In this document: in pieces, positions 15,559 to 24,230 of the stretch
Position numbering within the stretch: the stretch's first letter is position 1
How the letters are laid out: each line of letters begins with the position of its first letter
From: Crassaminicella thermophila
GTDB lineage: Bacteria > Bacillota > Clostridia > Peptostreptococcales > Thermotaleaceae
Direction of reading: 5' to 3'
Assembly (NCBI RefSeq): GCF_008152325.1
Contig: NZ_CP042243.1
Location: forward strand, 2,237,026-2,301,025
DNA: 64,000 nucleotides
The notes under the pieces: model-generated
Database searches by the model: none
The model's input: only the letters and a program-made list of their open reading frames with translations
Told to the model about the DNA's origin: nothing
Translations under genes and position numbers: made by a program

Positions 15559-17472
15559 ATGAGAACTTTTCAAGTTCTTCAGCAATTATTTGCATCAAAT
15601 AATAAAACATTCATTAATGGACTATTTAGGGAATTCTTAAACACTAAACCATTCCCAAAGGACCTAGCATATTTTACATCTTGCTTAGAATCTGGTAATA
15701 AGTCAAGAGATGAAATATTAAAGATAATTATTATGAGTGAAGAATTTAAACAGCTATTTTTACAACCTCTCAGATTGATACAAATATTACAAGAAATCAT
15801 GTACAAAAAAGAATACGAATTTGTATCACAGCTTCATTCTCATATGTTTGGACAATATTCTAAACTAAGACACATTCAACAAGATATAGAATTTTTGAGA
15901 GCAGGCATAACAAAAGCAGAAATATTAAAAAAACATCTACTAAATCTTCAGGTACTTAAACAAATTCCTCAAGAAAAAATAGAACAATACAATAATTCAC
16001 AAATAAACATTCAAAAAATATTAAATGATATTTTTAAAAAAGATAATAATACTTTTTTAATTTTATTATATAAAGAACTTCTTGATCGTAATCCTAATGA
16101 TAATGAGTTGAAAACTTTTACTAAAGCCTTAGATTCAGGTCTTCCAAAAGCTGAAATTTTTAAGATATTAATTAAAACACCAGAATTTAACGAACTTGTA
16201 CAAAAAGCATCTTATCAAAGTCGTATGCAAATTTTTCGACGACTTATTAAAACAGATGAAAAAAACTTTATTACTGAATTATACCATGAATGTCATGGTA
16301 GAGAACCTGATTTAAATGGATTTCAACATTTTATTCATCTATTAAAACTAGGAACCCCAAAATTAGATATATTAAGGACTATTCTATTAAGTGAAGAAGC
16401 ATTAAACAGATTTCATACACTATGTAGTAATGACAAAAAAACTATATCAATTCCTTCAGAACTTTGGCCTCATGTACGCATCTCAACCAGTTTTAGGGAA
16501 AAAGTAAAAAAGATACTCAAAGCAAACAAGCTTCCATATAAAACGAATATTTTAGTAAAAACTGGTGGATTAGGTGATTTTATTCAAATAACAGCTGTAG
16601 CAAAAGCATTAAAAATAAAAGAACCTGAGTATCCAGTAGTTGCAATTATTAATCAATATGGTTCCCTATATGATGAACATCCATATATAGACCTAGCTAT
16701 TGAATGTGGGCCTATGGAAACTCATCAAGTTGTCAAAAGCATATTAGGTCTTTCTGAAAATGTATTTGATCTAAGATACATCAGTCGTGCCTATGGTACC
16801 TGGAAAAATAGTGACTATTATTATAAAAATTTATGGTACTATGAATATTTCCCTCGCTCAGGAATACGCATAGATGATTTAAATAAGCATGTATGTGATC
16901 TAATGCTTCATTCCCTTGGTCTTGAAAAATATGCTAATTGTAATGATGTATATATTAAACCAGATATTATGATAGAAAAAATCCCAGGAGATTACGTTGT
17001 ATTATCTAGTAACGCAGGAAGCGTAGCTGGCCAATTAAAACACTGGTCAAAAGATGAATGGAATAAACTGATTAAGTGGTTGCACTCACAAGGAGTTATT
17101 CCAATACAGCTAGGTCTATCAACAGACTCACTATTAAATTCAAGTGTAATGGATCTGCGTGGTAAAACTACACCTCGTCAAGCTGCAGGTTATCTTAAAT
17201 TCTCTAAAGGTTACATCGGAATAGAAGGTGGACTTTTTCATCTTGCCAAAGCAGTAGGAACACCAGCTGTTGTTATTTTCGCTTCCACATCAGAAACTTG
17301 CTTCGCTTATCCAGATACTTATGTCGTTACAAAGAAACTATGTAGACCTTGTTGGTGGAATGAACCTTGGCTTCAAGCAAAATGTTTACGTGGTAATAAA
17401 ACTTGCTTAAACCTTCCTAATTGGGAAGATGTTGCTTATGAAGTATCTAAAATGTTAAGAGGTGATAACTAG
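15559..17472 (+). CDS. DUF4214-GT9 fusion, putative heptosyltransferase 2
   Basis: A 637-residue paralogue of the preceding gene. The catalytic half is closely similar throughout (KTGGLGDFIQITAVAKALK, VFDLRYISRAYGTWKNS, GIEGGLFHLAKAVGTPAVVIF). The N-terminal part has about four DUF4214-like units (about 8-62, 75-135, 155-207 and 218-275), the second degenerate, against two in the first protein; the 140-residue difference equals two units. Cys595, Cys598, Cys609 and Cys616 repeat the C-x2-C-x10-C-x6-C spacing. It overlaps the gmhA ribosome site and reads into the heptose pathway genes. Role inferred as heptosyl transfer. Confidence 0.8.
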   Translation: MRTFQVLQQLFASNNKTFINGLFREFLNTKPFPKDLAYFTSCLESGNKSRDEILKIIIMSEEFKQLFLQPLRLIQILQEIMYKKEYEFVSQLHSHMFGQYSKLRHIQQDIEFLRAGITKAEILKKHLLNLQVLKQIPQEKIEQYNNSQINIQKILNDIFKKDNNTFLILLYKELLDRNPNDNELKTFTKALDSGLPKAEIFKILIKTPEFNELVQKASYQSRMQIFRRLIKTDEKNFITELYHECHGREPDLNGFQHFIHLLKLGTPKLDILRTILLSEEALNRFHTLCSNDKKTISIPSELWPHVRISTSFREKVKKILKANKLPYKTNILVKTGGLGDFIQITAVAKALKIKEPEYPVVAIINQYGSLYDEHPYIDLAIECGPMETHQVVKSILGLSENVFDLRYISRAYGTWKNSDYYYKNLWYYEYFPRSGIRIDDLNKHVCDLMLHSLGLEKYANCNDVYIKPDIMIEKIPGDYVVLSSNAGSVAGQLKHWSKDEWNKLIKWLHSQGVIPIQLGLSTDSLLNSSVMDLRGKTTPRQAAGYLKFSKGYIGIEGGLFHLAKAVGTPAVVIFASTSETCFAYPDTYVVTKKLCRPCWWNEPWLQAKCLRGNKTCLNLPNWEDVAYEVSKMLRGDN

Positions 17473-17473
17473 A

Positions 17474-18043
17474 GTGGAAAAGCTAAAATCTTTACTATCA
17501 AATCGAATAACCCTCTTTAATCAACTTATCAAAACTGAAGATATATTATTAAAGATACATCAAATTGGAAATTTGCTAAACACTACATTAGATACAGGAT
17601 CTATTGTACTAATTTGCGGTAATGGTGGCAGTGCAGCCCAAGCCCAACATATGGCTGGTGAAATTGTTGGTCGATTTTTGATTGAACGAAATGGCTTGCC
17701 TGCCATTGCTTTAAATGCTGATTCAGTTGCGCTTACAGCAATTGGCAATGACTATAGTTATGATGAAATATTCGCACGTCAAGTTACAGCCTTTAAAGAT
17801 TCAGCAAAATTATTATTCCTTCTCTCTACTTCTGGAAATTCTAAAAATTTGATTCAAGCAGCTTTAAGAGCAAAAAAATACGGAATAACGATTGTAGGAC
17901 TCCTAGGAAGAGATGGCGGTACATTAAATAAACTATGTGATTTTTCTATTATTATTCCTTCTTGGTCTACACCTGAGATTCAAGAAGTACATTTAGCTAT
18001 TATTCATATACTGTGCGATTATGTGGATGGTGAAATGAAATGA
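17474..18043 (+). CDS. gmhA: Sedoheptulose-7-phosphate isomerase
   Basis: A 189-residue SIS-domain isomerase, first step of heptose synthesis: sedoheptulose 7-phosphate to D-glycero-D-manno-heptose 7-phosphate. The signature ICGNGGSAAQAQHMAGE and the later LSTSGNSKN loop are visible, as is ALNADSVALTAIGND. I take the GTG at 17474, which has AGAGGTGA eight bases upstream; an in-frame GTG at 17462 lies within that ribosome site. The gene overlaps gmhB by 4 bp. Confidence 0.93.
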   Translation: MEKLKSLLSNRITLFNQLIKTEDILLKIHQIGNLLNTTLDTGSIVLICGNGGSAAQAQHMAGEIVGRFLIERNGLPAIALNADSVALTAIGNDYSYDEIFARQVTAFKDSAKLLFLLSTSGNSKNLIQAALRAKKYGITIVGLLGRDGGTLNKLCDFSIIIPSWSTPEIQEVHLAIIHILCDYVDGEMK

Positions 18044-18567
18044 CCAAGCGGGCTGTATTTTTAGATCGGGATGGAACTCTTATTGTTGATCACGGATATA
18101 TTCACAAGCCTAGTCAAGTAGAACTTCTTCCTGGAGTTATCGAAGCATTAATTAAGCTAAAAACTTTTGGGTTTGAACTTATTATTATTTCTAATCAGTC
18201 AGGAATCGGTCGTGGATTCTTTACAAAAAAAGAAGTAGATCATGTCAATCAACATTTATATAATTTGTTAATATCACATAAAATCAAATTAACAGGAATT
18301 TATTATTGTCCCCATCATCCAGATGATAAGTGTACATGTAGAAAACCAGAACCAGGACTTTTGCTACAAGCATTATCTGAACATAAAATCGATGCAAAAA
18401 AATCATATTTCGTTGGAGACAAATTGACAGATGTGCAAGCTGCAATCGCCGCTGGTGTTCAGCCAGTACTACTTTCTAGAGATAATGTTTCTACTCATAC
18501 CATTCCAATTATTATAGTAGATTCTTTACTAAAATTTACAAAAGTCATTAAGCAGGAGGATTTTTGA
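18040..18567 (+). CDS. gmhB: D-glycero-beta-D-manno-heptose 1,7-bisphosphate 7-phosphatase
   Basis: A 175-residue HAD phosphatase that removes the 7-phosphate from heptose 1,7-bisphosphate. Motif I is FLDRDGTLI, motif II IISNQSGIGRG, and the zinc-binding loop CPHHPDDKCTCRKP that distinguishes GmhB is intact. Motif IV appears as FVGDKLTD. It overlaps gmhA and hldA by 4 bp each, so the pathway genes are translationally coupled. Anomer specificity cannot be read directly; the beta form is expected because HldA/HldC rather than HddA/HddC follow. Confidence 0.92.
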   Translation: MTKRAVFLDRDGTLIVDHGYIHKPSQVELLPGVIEALIKLKTFGFELIIISNQSGIGRGFFTKKEVDHVNQHLYNLLISHKIKLTGIYYCPHHPDDKCTCRKPEPGLLLQALSEHKIDAKKSYFVGDKLTDVQAAIAAGVQPVLLSRDNVSTHTIPIIIVDSLLKFTKVIKQEDF

Positions 18568-19583
18568 TGAAAAACTTCTGTGAAAAGCTACATTCAAAAA
18601 CATTTATAGTAATTGGAGATTTAATGGTTGATGAGTATGATATAGGAACAGTATCTAGAATTAGCCCAGAAGCACCAATTCCAATATTAGATTTTACAAA
18701 CCGAGTACGCGCACCTGGTGGTGCAGCAAACGTAGCCATGAATCTTAAAGGACTTGGAAATCGCGTTGAAGTAGTTGGCTTAATTGGTGATGATGAAGCA
18801 GGTAGGTGGTTAAAGGATTACCTTAATAGACATGGTATTGGAATAAAAGGAATTTTGTCCAGTAATAAAAGACCAACGACAAATAAAGTACGATTTTCTA
18901 CCATCCAACAAACTATGCTGCGTGTTGATTATGAAGATTCTCGACAGGTAGAAAAATCAATTACAAATAAAATGGTAGCGTATATCAAACAATTTTTACA
19001 AAACAATGAAGTAAATGGTATACTCGTCTCTGATTATAACAAAGGTTTAATATCCTATGCAAATAAACAAAATCCTTTTATTGATCTTTTTAAAAATATT
19101 GTTAAAATGCCTTTATTATGCGGTGTTGATACCAAAAAAAGAAGCTCTGATCTAAGTATTTTTTCTATGTTTGATTTCATAAAACCCAATTTATCTGAAT
19201 TAGAAAGAGCAGTCAACATGAAAGTTAATATTGATAATACACTTAAACAAGCTTGTCAAAAATTTTTGAAGATAAGTCATGCCAAGACAGTACTAGTTAC
19301 TCTAGGTGCAGATGGTTTATATCACTTTGATGGTACTTGCGGGGTACATATCCCTACAGTTCCAGCAAGTGTTTATGATGTAACTGGTGCAGGAGATACT
19401 GTATTTGCAGTTGTAATGCAGTCACTAGCAAACGGATTCAGTTGGATTGATTCTATGCGTTTAGGAAATATTGCTGCATCTATAGTTATTGAATCCAGAG
19501 GAACAAAAGCTATTTCAAGCTCAGAATTATATAAGAAGGTGAAATTCATTGAAAATACACAACCAAATTATTTTATCTCTTAA
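18564..19583 (+). CDS. hldA: D-glycero-beta-D-manno-heptose-7-phosphate kinase (HldE N-terminal type)
   Basis: A 339-residue PfkB-family kinase matching the kinase half of HldE. Seen: VIGDLMVDEYDIGTVSRISPEAPIP, the sugar-binding APGGAANVAMN, and the anion-hole VTGAGDTVFAV near the C-terminus. It phosphorylates C1 of heptose 7-phosphate. The adenylyltransferase half is a separate gene overlapping its 3' end by 35 bp, so the enzyme is split as in some bacteria rather than bifunctional. Ribosome site AGGAGG. Confidence 0.93.
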   Translation: MMKNFCEKLHSKTFIVIGDLMVDEYDIGTVSRISPEAPIPILDFTNRVRAPGGAANVAMNLKGLGNRVEVVGLIGDDEAGRWLKDYLNRHGIGIKGILSSNKRPTTNKVRFSTIQQTMLRVDYEDSRQVEKSITNKMVAYIKQFLQNNEVNGILVSDYNKGLISYANKQNPFIDLFKNIVKMPLLCGVDTKKRSSDLSIFSMFDFIKPNLSELERAVNMKVNIDNTLKQACQKFLKISHAKTVLVTLGADGLYHFDGTCGVHIPTVPASVYDVTGAGDTVFAVVMQSLANGFSWIDSMRLGNIAASIVIESRGTKAISSSELYKKVKFIENTQPNYFIS

Positions 19584-20058
19584 TGATGCACAAAAAATTC
19601 TAAAACAACTGCAAATGCAAGGAAAAAAAATCGTCTTAACAAACGGGTGCTATGACCTTTTGCACATAGGTCATGTTTTTAGCCTTAAGTTTGCTAAAGC
19701 ACAAGGAGATATTTTAGTTGTCGCAGTAAATGATGATTCATCCGTACGTCTATTAAAAGGTAATTTGCGACCTATAATCCCAGCAAAAATGCGAATGGAA
19801 CTTCTTAGTGAACTAAAAGTAGTAGATTATGTAATTCCCTTTAGTGAAAACAATGCCCTTGAAGTTGTAAAAGCTATTAAACCAAATATATACGTAAAAG
19901 GTGCAGACTACGATTTAAAAAATACACCAGAGGGAATTGAAGTTTTAAAATATGGTGGCAAAATTTTAACTGTACCCCTTGTGCCATGCATTTCAACTAC
20001 AAGCATAATAGAAAAAATAAAAAAGATGCAACTATCTAGTGAGGAGATGAGGAAATGA
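19549..20058 (+). CDS. hldC: Heptose 1-phosphate adenylyltransferase
   Basis: A 169-residue cytidylyltransferase-fold enzyme that joins ATP and heptose 1-phosphate to ADP-heptose. The nucleotide site TNGCYDLLHIGHVFSL contains the HxGH motif, and VKGADY follows. It corresponds to the C-terminal half of HldE. The start at 19549 has GAAGGTG upstream and lies inside hldA. It overlaps hldD by 4 bp. The presence of this enzyme indicates an ADP- rather than GDP-linked heptose donor. Confidence 0.92.
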   Translation: MKIHNQIILSLNDAQKILKQLQMQGKKIVLTNGCYDLLHIGHVFSLKFAKAQGDILVVAVNDDSSVRLLKGNLRPIIPAKMRMELLSELKVVDYVIPFSENNALEVVKAIKPNIYVKGADYDLKNTPEGIEVLKYGGKILTVPLVPCISTTSIIEKIKKMQLSSEEMRK

Positions 20059-21008
20059 TCCTTGTTACTGGTGGGAGTGGGTTTATTGGCTCAAACATAA
20101 TACATTCACTTAATCAACAAGGAATATATGATATTCTTGTTGCAGACAGACTTGATACTTCAGATAAATGGAAAAACATGGCTGATACAATTATCACTGA
20201 CTATATAGATAAAGATAAATTATTTGAAATGCTACTAAGTAAAAACATTGAAGCAATTATCCATATGGGTGCTTGCACAAATACTATGGAACAGGATGCA
20301 AAGAAGATGATTGAAGATAATTATGAATTTAGTAAAAAACTCTGGCAATATTGTACTAAAAATTGTATCAAATTTATCTATGCAAGCAGCGCAGCTATTT
20401 ATGGAGATGGGTCATCTGGGTTTACTGAAAATATAAATATAGATAGTATAACTCCTCTAAATCCATACGCATACTCAAAGCTATTGTTTGATAGATGGGC
20501 TATGAAACAAAAAAACACACCTCCATACTGGGCTGGCCTGAGATTTTTCAACGTATATGGCCCTAGAGAATCTCACAAAGGTCGCATGGCAAGTATGGCT
20601 TTTCATGCCTACAATCAAATTCAAAACCAAGGAAAAGTTAAATTATTTAAATCTAATAACATAAATTATAAACATGGAGAACAAAAACGTGATTTTATAT
20701 ATGTCAAAGATGTTGCAGACATTGTGCTTTTCTTTTATAAAACTCCATCTTTTCCATCAGGTATATATAATGTAGGTTCTGGCTGTGCACGTACATTTAA
20801 CGATCTAGCTTTAGCTGTTTTTAATGCTTGTCAACTTCCTGCTAATATAGAATATATAGATATGCCAATCGAATTAGAAGGAAAGTATCAATACTACACA
20901 AAAGCTGATATTACAAAGCTGCGAAAAATCGGCTATTCTAATAGTTTTACATCCCTTGAACAAGGAATATCTGATTATATTAGTTATCTAAAAACAAGAA
21001 GGTCTTAA
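20055..21008 (+). CDS. hldD: ADP-L-glycero-D-manno-heptose 6-epimerase
   Basis: A 317-residue short-chain dehydrogenase/epimerase. It has the NAD(P) loop VTGGSGFIGSNI at the N-terminus, the SSAAIYGDG strand and the catalytic PYAYSK. The RFFNVYGPRESHKGRMASMAFH segment is typical of RfaD/HldD. It converts ADP-D,D-heptose to ADP-L,D-heptose, completing the donor used by LPS heptosyltransferases in Gram-negatives. Last gene of the cluster; its stop codon sits in the loop of the terminator shared with the GH18 gene. Confidence 0.93.
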   Translation: MILVTGGSGFIGSNIIHSLNQQGIYDILVADRLDTSDKWKNMADTIITDYIDKDKLFEMLLSKNIEAIIHMGACTNTMEQDAKKMIEDNYEFSKKLWQYCTKNCIKFIYASSAAIYGDGSSGFTENINIDSITPLNPYAYSKLLFDRWAMKQKNTPPYWAGLRFFNVYGPRESHKGRMASMAFHAYNQIQNQGKVKLFKSNNINYKHGEQKRDFIYVKDVADIVLFFYKTPSFPSGIYNVGSGCARTFNDLALAVFNACQLPANIEYIDMPIELEGKYQYYTKADITKLRKIGYSNSFTSLEQGISDYISYLKTRRS

Positions 21009-21023
21009 TTGACCTTCTTGTTT
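20992..21023. terminator. Bidirectional terminator between hldD and the GH18 gene
   Basis: A perfect 13-bp stem (AAACAAGAAGGTC and its complement) with a TTAATT loop. The loop contains the stop codons of both convergent genes, which overlap by 4 bp. Confidence 0.85.
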
Positions 21024-22717
21024 CTATAATTTTGAAAACCTAATTCTGCATAGGTTCTCCCCTTCTTTATTATTTCTTGCAAAACAGCCCAAACTTCTGT
21101 ATCTTCATATCCCCTTCTCCATGCAGCCGTACCTGCAAGATTGTACTTATCTACCAAACTAACCTTCAGCGCAATAGAGCGAGGGTCTTCTAACCATATT
21201 TTATATACTGCATCTCCTTCATTGTATTGGGCATAATACTGACCTACTTTTTCATTCCAAATAACTACTGCATTTTTTTCTTCAATGATTTTTCTTGCCC
21301 ATGTCATTGAAATCGCCTTAGACTCTACCTTCATGTTTCCATTTGCATCCTCATATTCTTTCCAACGTCTTGTATAAAAAGGTAATCCTAATAATATCTT
21401 TTCATTTGGAATAGATTTCAAACTATTTATTATGCCTTTCTCAACCCATCCAATAGATGCTACAGAACCGCTAACAGGACTCGATGCCCAATGCTCATCA
21501 TATGCCATAACAGCTACATAATCAACAATCTTTCCTAATGCCTTTCTGTCATAAACCTTTGACCATCTTTTACTGCCAGATGGTACTGTCAAATCTATTG
21601 AAAGTATAATATTTTGCTTTTTTGTATAGTATCTAATTTCTTCTATAAACTTTACCAACGCAGCTTGATCTTTATAGTATATATTTTCAAAATCAATATT
21701 GATTCCATCCAAATCATATAAGCTTGCATAAAAAATTAACTGTCCTATAACCTTTTTCTTTAACTTCTCATTATTTAATATTATTGAAGTAATTTCTGGA
21801 TCAAAGCTATTATTTACAAGTCCCCATACTTTATAACCTTTTTTATGGGCTTCTTCTACATAACTTCTATCTGCATTATTAATAACAGTTCCCTTATCAT
21901 TTACAATACTAAACCAAGTAGGAACAATTACATCTAATGATTCTATCTTGCTCTCTTTAGACAGATTTGGAGATTTTTCATGAACATATTCCCACACAAG
22001 ATTAATTTTTTGATTATTTGTATCGAATGGCTCTCTTATTTTATTTAACTGCTTATCTATTTCTATCATTTCTTCAAAAACACGTACATATTCTTTTTTA
22101 ATATGTCCAACTATGCCTTCATCACTTCTTATCTTATAGGTATTATTCTCTTCTTCATATACACGTACTAAATCTCCTTTTTTAAATTTTTTATTAGTAA
22201 ATAAAAAAGATTTTGATTCTATTTTAGCATTATTCTTTATAATTTCTCCCATAGTATATTTTGATGAAAGATAATCTACAATAACTGTTTTTGTATTATT
22301 AACATAACGAATATCTATCTGAAATATCTTACTTAATAAACTAGCTGGTACATAAATATTTCCTTCTATTACTTTTGTAGGCACATTTATAATGATTCTA
22401 TTCTCTTTTACAAAATCTGTTAAAATATCATCTTCTAATAAAATATCTTGTTTCTCTAAATTAATAAAAATATGCTTATTATCCTTACTTAAAATTATAT
22501 CTTTACAAAAATAATTTTTCACAACCTCATAAGGAAGATATATATCATAATTATCAATATATGGTTCTTCATAACCACTTATATACTGATCTTCAATAAT
22601 AAGTTTTTTTACAGCATCTGATGTATTTTCTCTCTTCCATTCTAAAATACTAAACATAGCTCCTACGGTTACAAATGTAATTACAAGTAGTATAATTATC
22701 TTTCTTGAATTTCTCAT
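21005..22717 (-). CDS. Membrane-anchored glycoside hydrolase family 18 protein
   Basis: A 570-residue protein. An N-terminal hydrophobic helix (about 8-25) anchors or exports it. A copper-amine-oxidase-like N domain follows (about 45-150), then an SH3-type segment (about 170-215) and a GH18 barrel (about 245-560). The catalytic GH18 motif is intact as LDGINIDFENI. This layout is common among clostridial proteins related to YaaH/SleL-type spore cortex or wall hydrolases and is expected to act on chitin-like or peptidoglycan N-acetyl sugars. First gene of a minus-strand unit downstream of the chromate-transporter pair. Confidence 0.85.
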   Translation of the reverse strand: MRNSRKIIILLVITFVTVGAMFSILEWKRENTSDAVKKLIIEDQYISGYEEPYIDNYDIYLPYEVVKNYFCKDIILSKDNKHIFINLEKQDILLEDDILTDFVKENRIIINVPTKVIEGNIYVPASLLSKIFQIDIRYVNNTKTVIVDYLSSKYTMGEIIKNNAKIESKSFLFTNKKFKKGDLVRVYEEENNTYKIRSDEGIVGHIKKEYVRVFEEMIEIDKQLNKIREPFDTNNQKINLVWEYVHEKSPNLSKESKIESLDVIVPTWFSIVNDKGTVINNADRSYVEEAHKKGYKVWGLVNNSFDPEITSIILNNEKLKKKVIGQLIFYASLYDLDGINIDFENIYYKDQAALVKFIEEIRYYTKKQNIILSIDLTVPSGSKRWSKVYDRKALGKIVDYVAVMAYDEHWASSPVSGSVASIGWVEKGIINSLKSIPNEKILLGLPFYTRRWKEYEDANGNMKVESKAISMTWARKIIEEKNAVVIWNEKVGQYYAQYNEGDAVYKIWLEDPRSIALKVSLVDKYNLAGTAAWRRGYEDTEVWAVLQEIIKKGRTYAELGFQNYRNKKVN

Positions 22718-22731
22718 ATTTTCCCCTTTCT

Positions 22732-23253
22732 TTAGTATAAAACCACCCCTAATACACCAGCTAATACAATGCCAAGTATAGGATGAAATCTTAACCTTTT
22801 TAAGCTAAAAAATACTATAACTGCAATTATTATACTATTAAAATCTATCAAAGCAGTCTTCCCTATAGATATGGCTGCACTTAATATTAACCCTAATACA
22901 GCTGGCCTAATCCCCTTAAATACAGCCTTTGTAGCCCTAGCATCTTTAATCTTCATAAAATATTTTGCTAATATTGTAATTAATACAAATGATGTTATAA
23001 CAACTCCTATACTTCCTGCAAGCGCCCCCTTAACTCCTGCAGCTTTATATCCTACAAAAGTTGAAGAATTAATAGCTATAGGGCCAGGCGTCATTTGTGC
23101 TATCGCAATAATATCTACAAATTCATTTGAAGTTATCCAATGATGATTATATACCATTTCCTTTTCTATAAAAGGAAGCATTGCTAATCCTCCACCGAAA
23201 CTAAATGCCCCAATTTTCATAAATGTTATAAATATATTAAGAATTACTTTCAT
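22732..23253 (-). CDS. Chromate transporter family subunit (short type), second of pair
   Basis: A half-size CHR-family membrane protein of about 173 residues. Hallmarks: FMKIGAFSFGGGLAMLPFIEKE and IAIAQMTPGPIAINSSTFVGY. Short CHR proteins work as pairs encoded by adjacent genes, as here. I prefer the ATG at 23253 because AAAGGAG lies nine bases before it; an ATG at 23259 is too close to that ribosome site. Overlaps the upstream partner by about 17 bp. Substrate may be chromate or another oxyanion; not decided by sequence. Confidence 0.87.
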   Translation of the reverse strand: MKVILNIFITFMKIGAFSFGGGLAMLPFIEKEMVYNHHWITSNEFVDIIAIAQMTPGPIAINSSTFVGYKAAGVKGALAGSIGVVITSFVLITILAKYFMKIKDARATKAVFKGIRPAVLGLILSAAISIGKTALIDFNSIIIAVIVFFSLKRLRFHPILGIVLAGVLGVVLY

Positions 23254-23788
23254 CAACATTTTCTCCTTTGTACAACTTATATCCTAAAATCCCTGAAAAG
23301 ATAATAATAAGGATAGGATGTATATGAAGCAATGTAATACATAATACACTCCCAATCACCCAAAATATATTTACGATAGTTTTAGGTAAAGATTTCCCAA
23401 GCTTCATAACCGCTACTAAAATTAAAGCAACTACAGCTGGCCGTATTCCTTTAAAAATCGATTCAACTAATTCAATATTTTGAAATTGAACAAAAAAAAC
23501 AGCAACAATCAAAATTATTACAACAGATGGTAGCATAGTCGCCAAACATGCAAGTAATGCTCCTTTTAAACCAAAAAGTCTATATCCAATATAGGTAGCA
23601 GTATTAATTGCCAAAGCACCCGGTATAGTCTGAGATAAAGCAATAATATCAATAAATTCTTCGTCTTCAATCCACTCATTTTTTTCTACCATTTCTTTTT
23701 GCATCAATGGAATCATGGCATATCCTCCACCTAATGTAAAGGTCCCTATTTTTATAAAAACCAAAATCATCTTTATCAGTTTGTTCAT
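23237..23788 (-). CDS. Chromate transporter family subunit (short type), first of pair
   Basis: A 183-residue CHR-family protein, paralogous to its downstream partner: FIKIGTFTLGGGYAMIPLMQKE and IALSQTIPGALAINTATYIGY. About five hydrophobic segments. Together the two would form an antiparallel full transporter. Ribosome site AGGAGA precedes the ATG. No chromate-reductase or regulator gene is adjacent. Confidence 0.88.
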   Translation of the reverse strand: MNKLIKMILVFIKIGTFTLGGGYAMIPLMQKEMVEKNEWIEDEEFIDIIALSQTIPGALAINTATYIGYRLFGLKGALLACLATMLPSVVIILIVAVFFVQFQNIELVESIFKGIRPAVVALILVAVMKLGKSLPKTIVNIFWVIGSVLCITLLHIHPILIIIFSGILGYKLYKGENVDESNS

Positions 23789-23969
23789 TCTCCTATTCCT
23801 TTCAAAATAAATTAAAAGCTTTAATAAAAATTTTATACAAGTTATCTTTTTCTGTCAATTTTTCTAGTATTCATGTATAAATAAAAATATTTTTGTTTAA
23901 TAAAAAACATGTTTGGGTAAAATCATTCTAAATAGAAATTTTATAATCATAATGAAAGGAGAATGTTTT

Positions 23970-24131
23970 ATGCAAAAATATAAATGTATACCATGTGGTT
24001 ATGTTTACGATCCAGAGGTAGGCGATCCAGATAGCGGAATTGCTCCTGGTACTTCTTTTGAAGATATTCCAGACGATTGGGTATGTCCAATTTGTGGTGT
24101 CGGCAAAGATATGTTTGAACCAGAAGCATAA
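23970..24131 (+). CDS. Rubredoxin
   Basis: A 53-residue one-iron electron carrier. The two CxxC knuckles are seen as [16 protein letters not shown] and [14 protein letters not shown], with the standard length and spacing. The ATG at 23970 is preceded by AAAGGAG. An earlier in-frame start at 23913 would add 19 unrelated residues. Monocistronic with a strong terminator. Typical of anaerobes, where it feeds oxygen- or peroxide-reducing enzymes. Confidence 0.96.
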   Translation: MQKYKCIPCGYVYDPEVGDPDSGIAPGTSFEDIPDDWVCPICGVGKDMFEPEA

Positions 24132-24140
24132 GCATTTTTT

Positions 24141-24176
24141 ACAAAAGCTTCCATAGAATGCTATGGAAGCTTTTGT
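24141..24176 (+). terminator. Rubredoxin terminator
   Basis: A perfect 16-bp stem with arms ACAAAAGCTTCCATAG and CTATGGAAGCTTTTGT around AATG. Confidence 0.85.
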
Positions 24177-24230
24177 CTATTTATGATAAAATAATTTGGA
24201 GATATTAGTATACCATAGGAGGATTACAAT

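Noticed and set aside
14001-17472. Phage tail or S-layer protein assignment for the DUF4214 proteins
   Set aside because: The C-terminal two thirds clearly resemble family-9 glycosyltransferases, and neither protein has a signal peptide.
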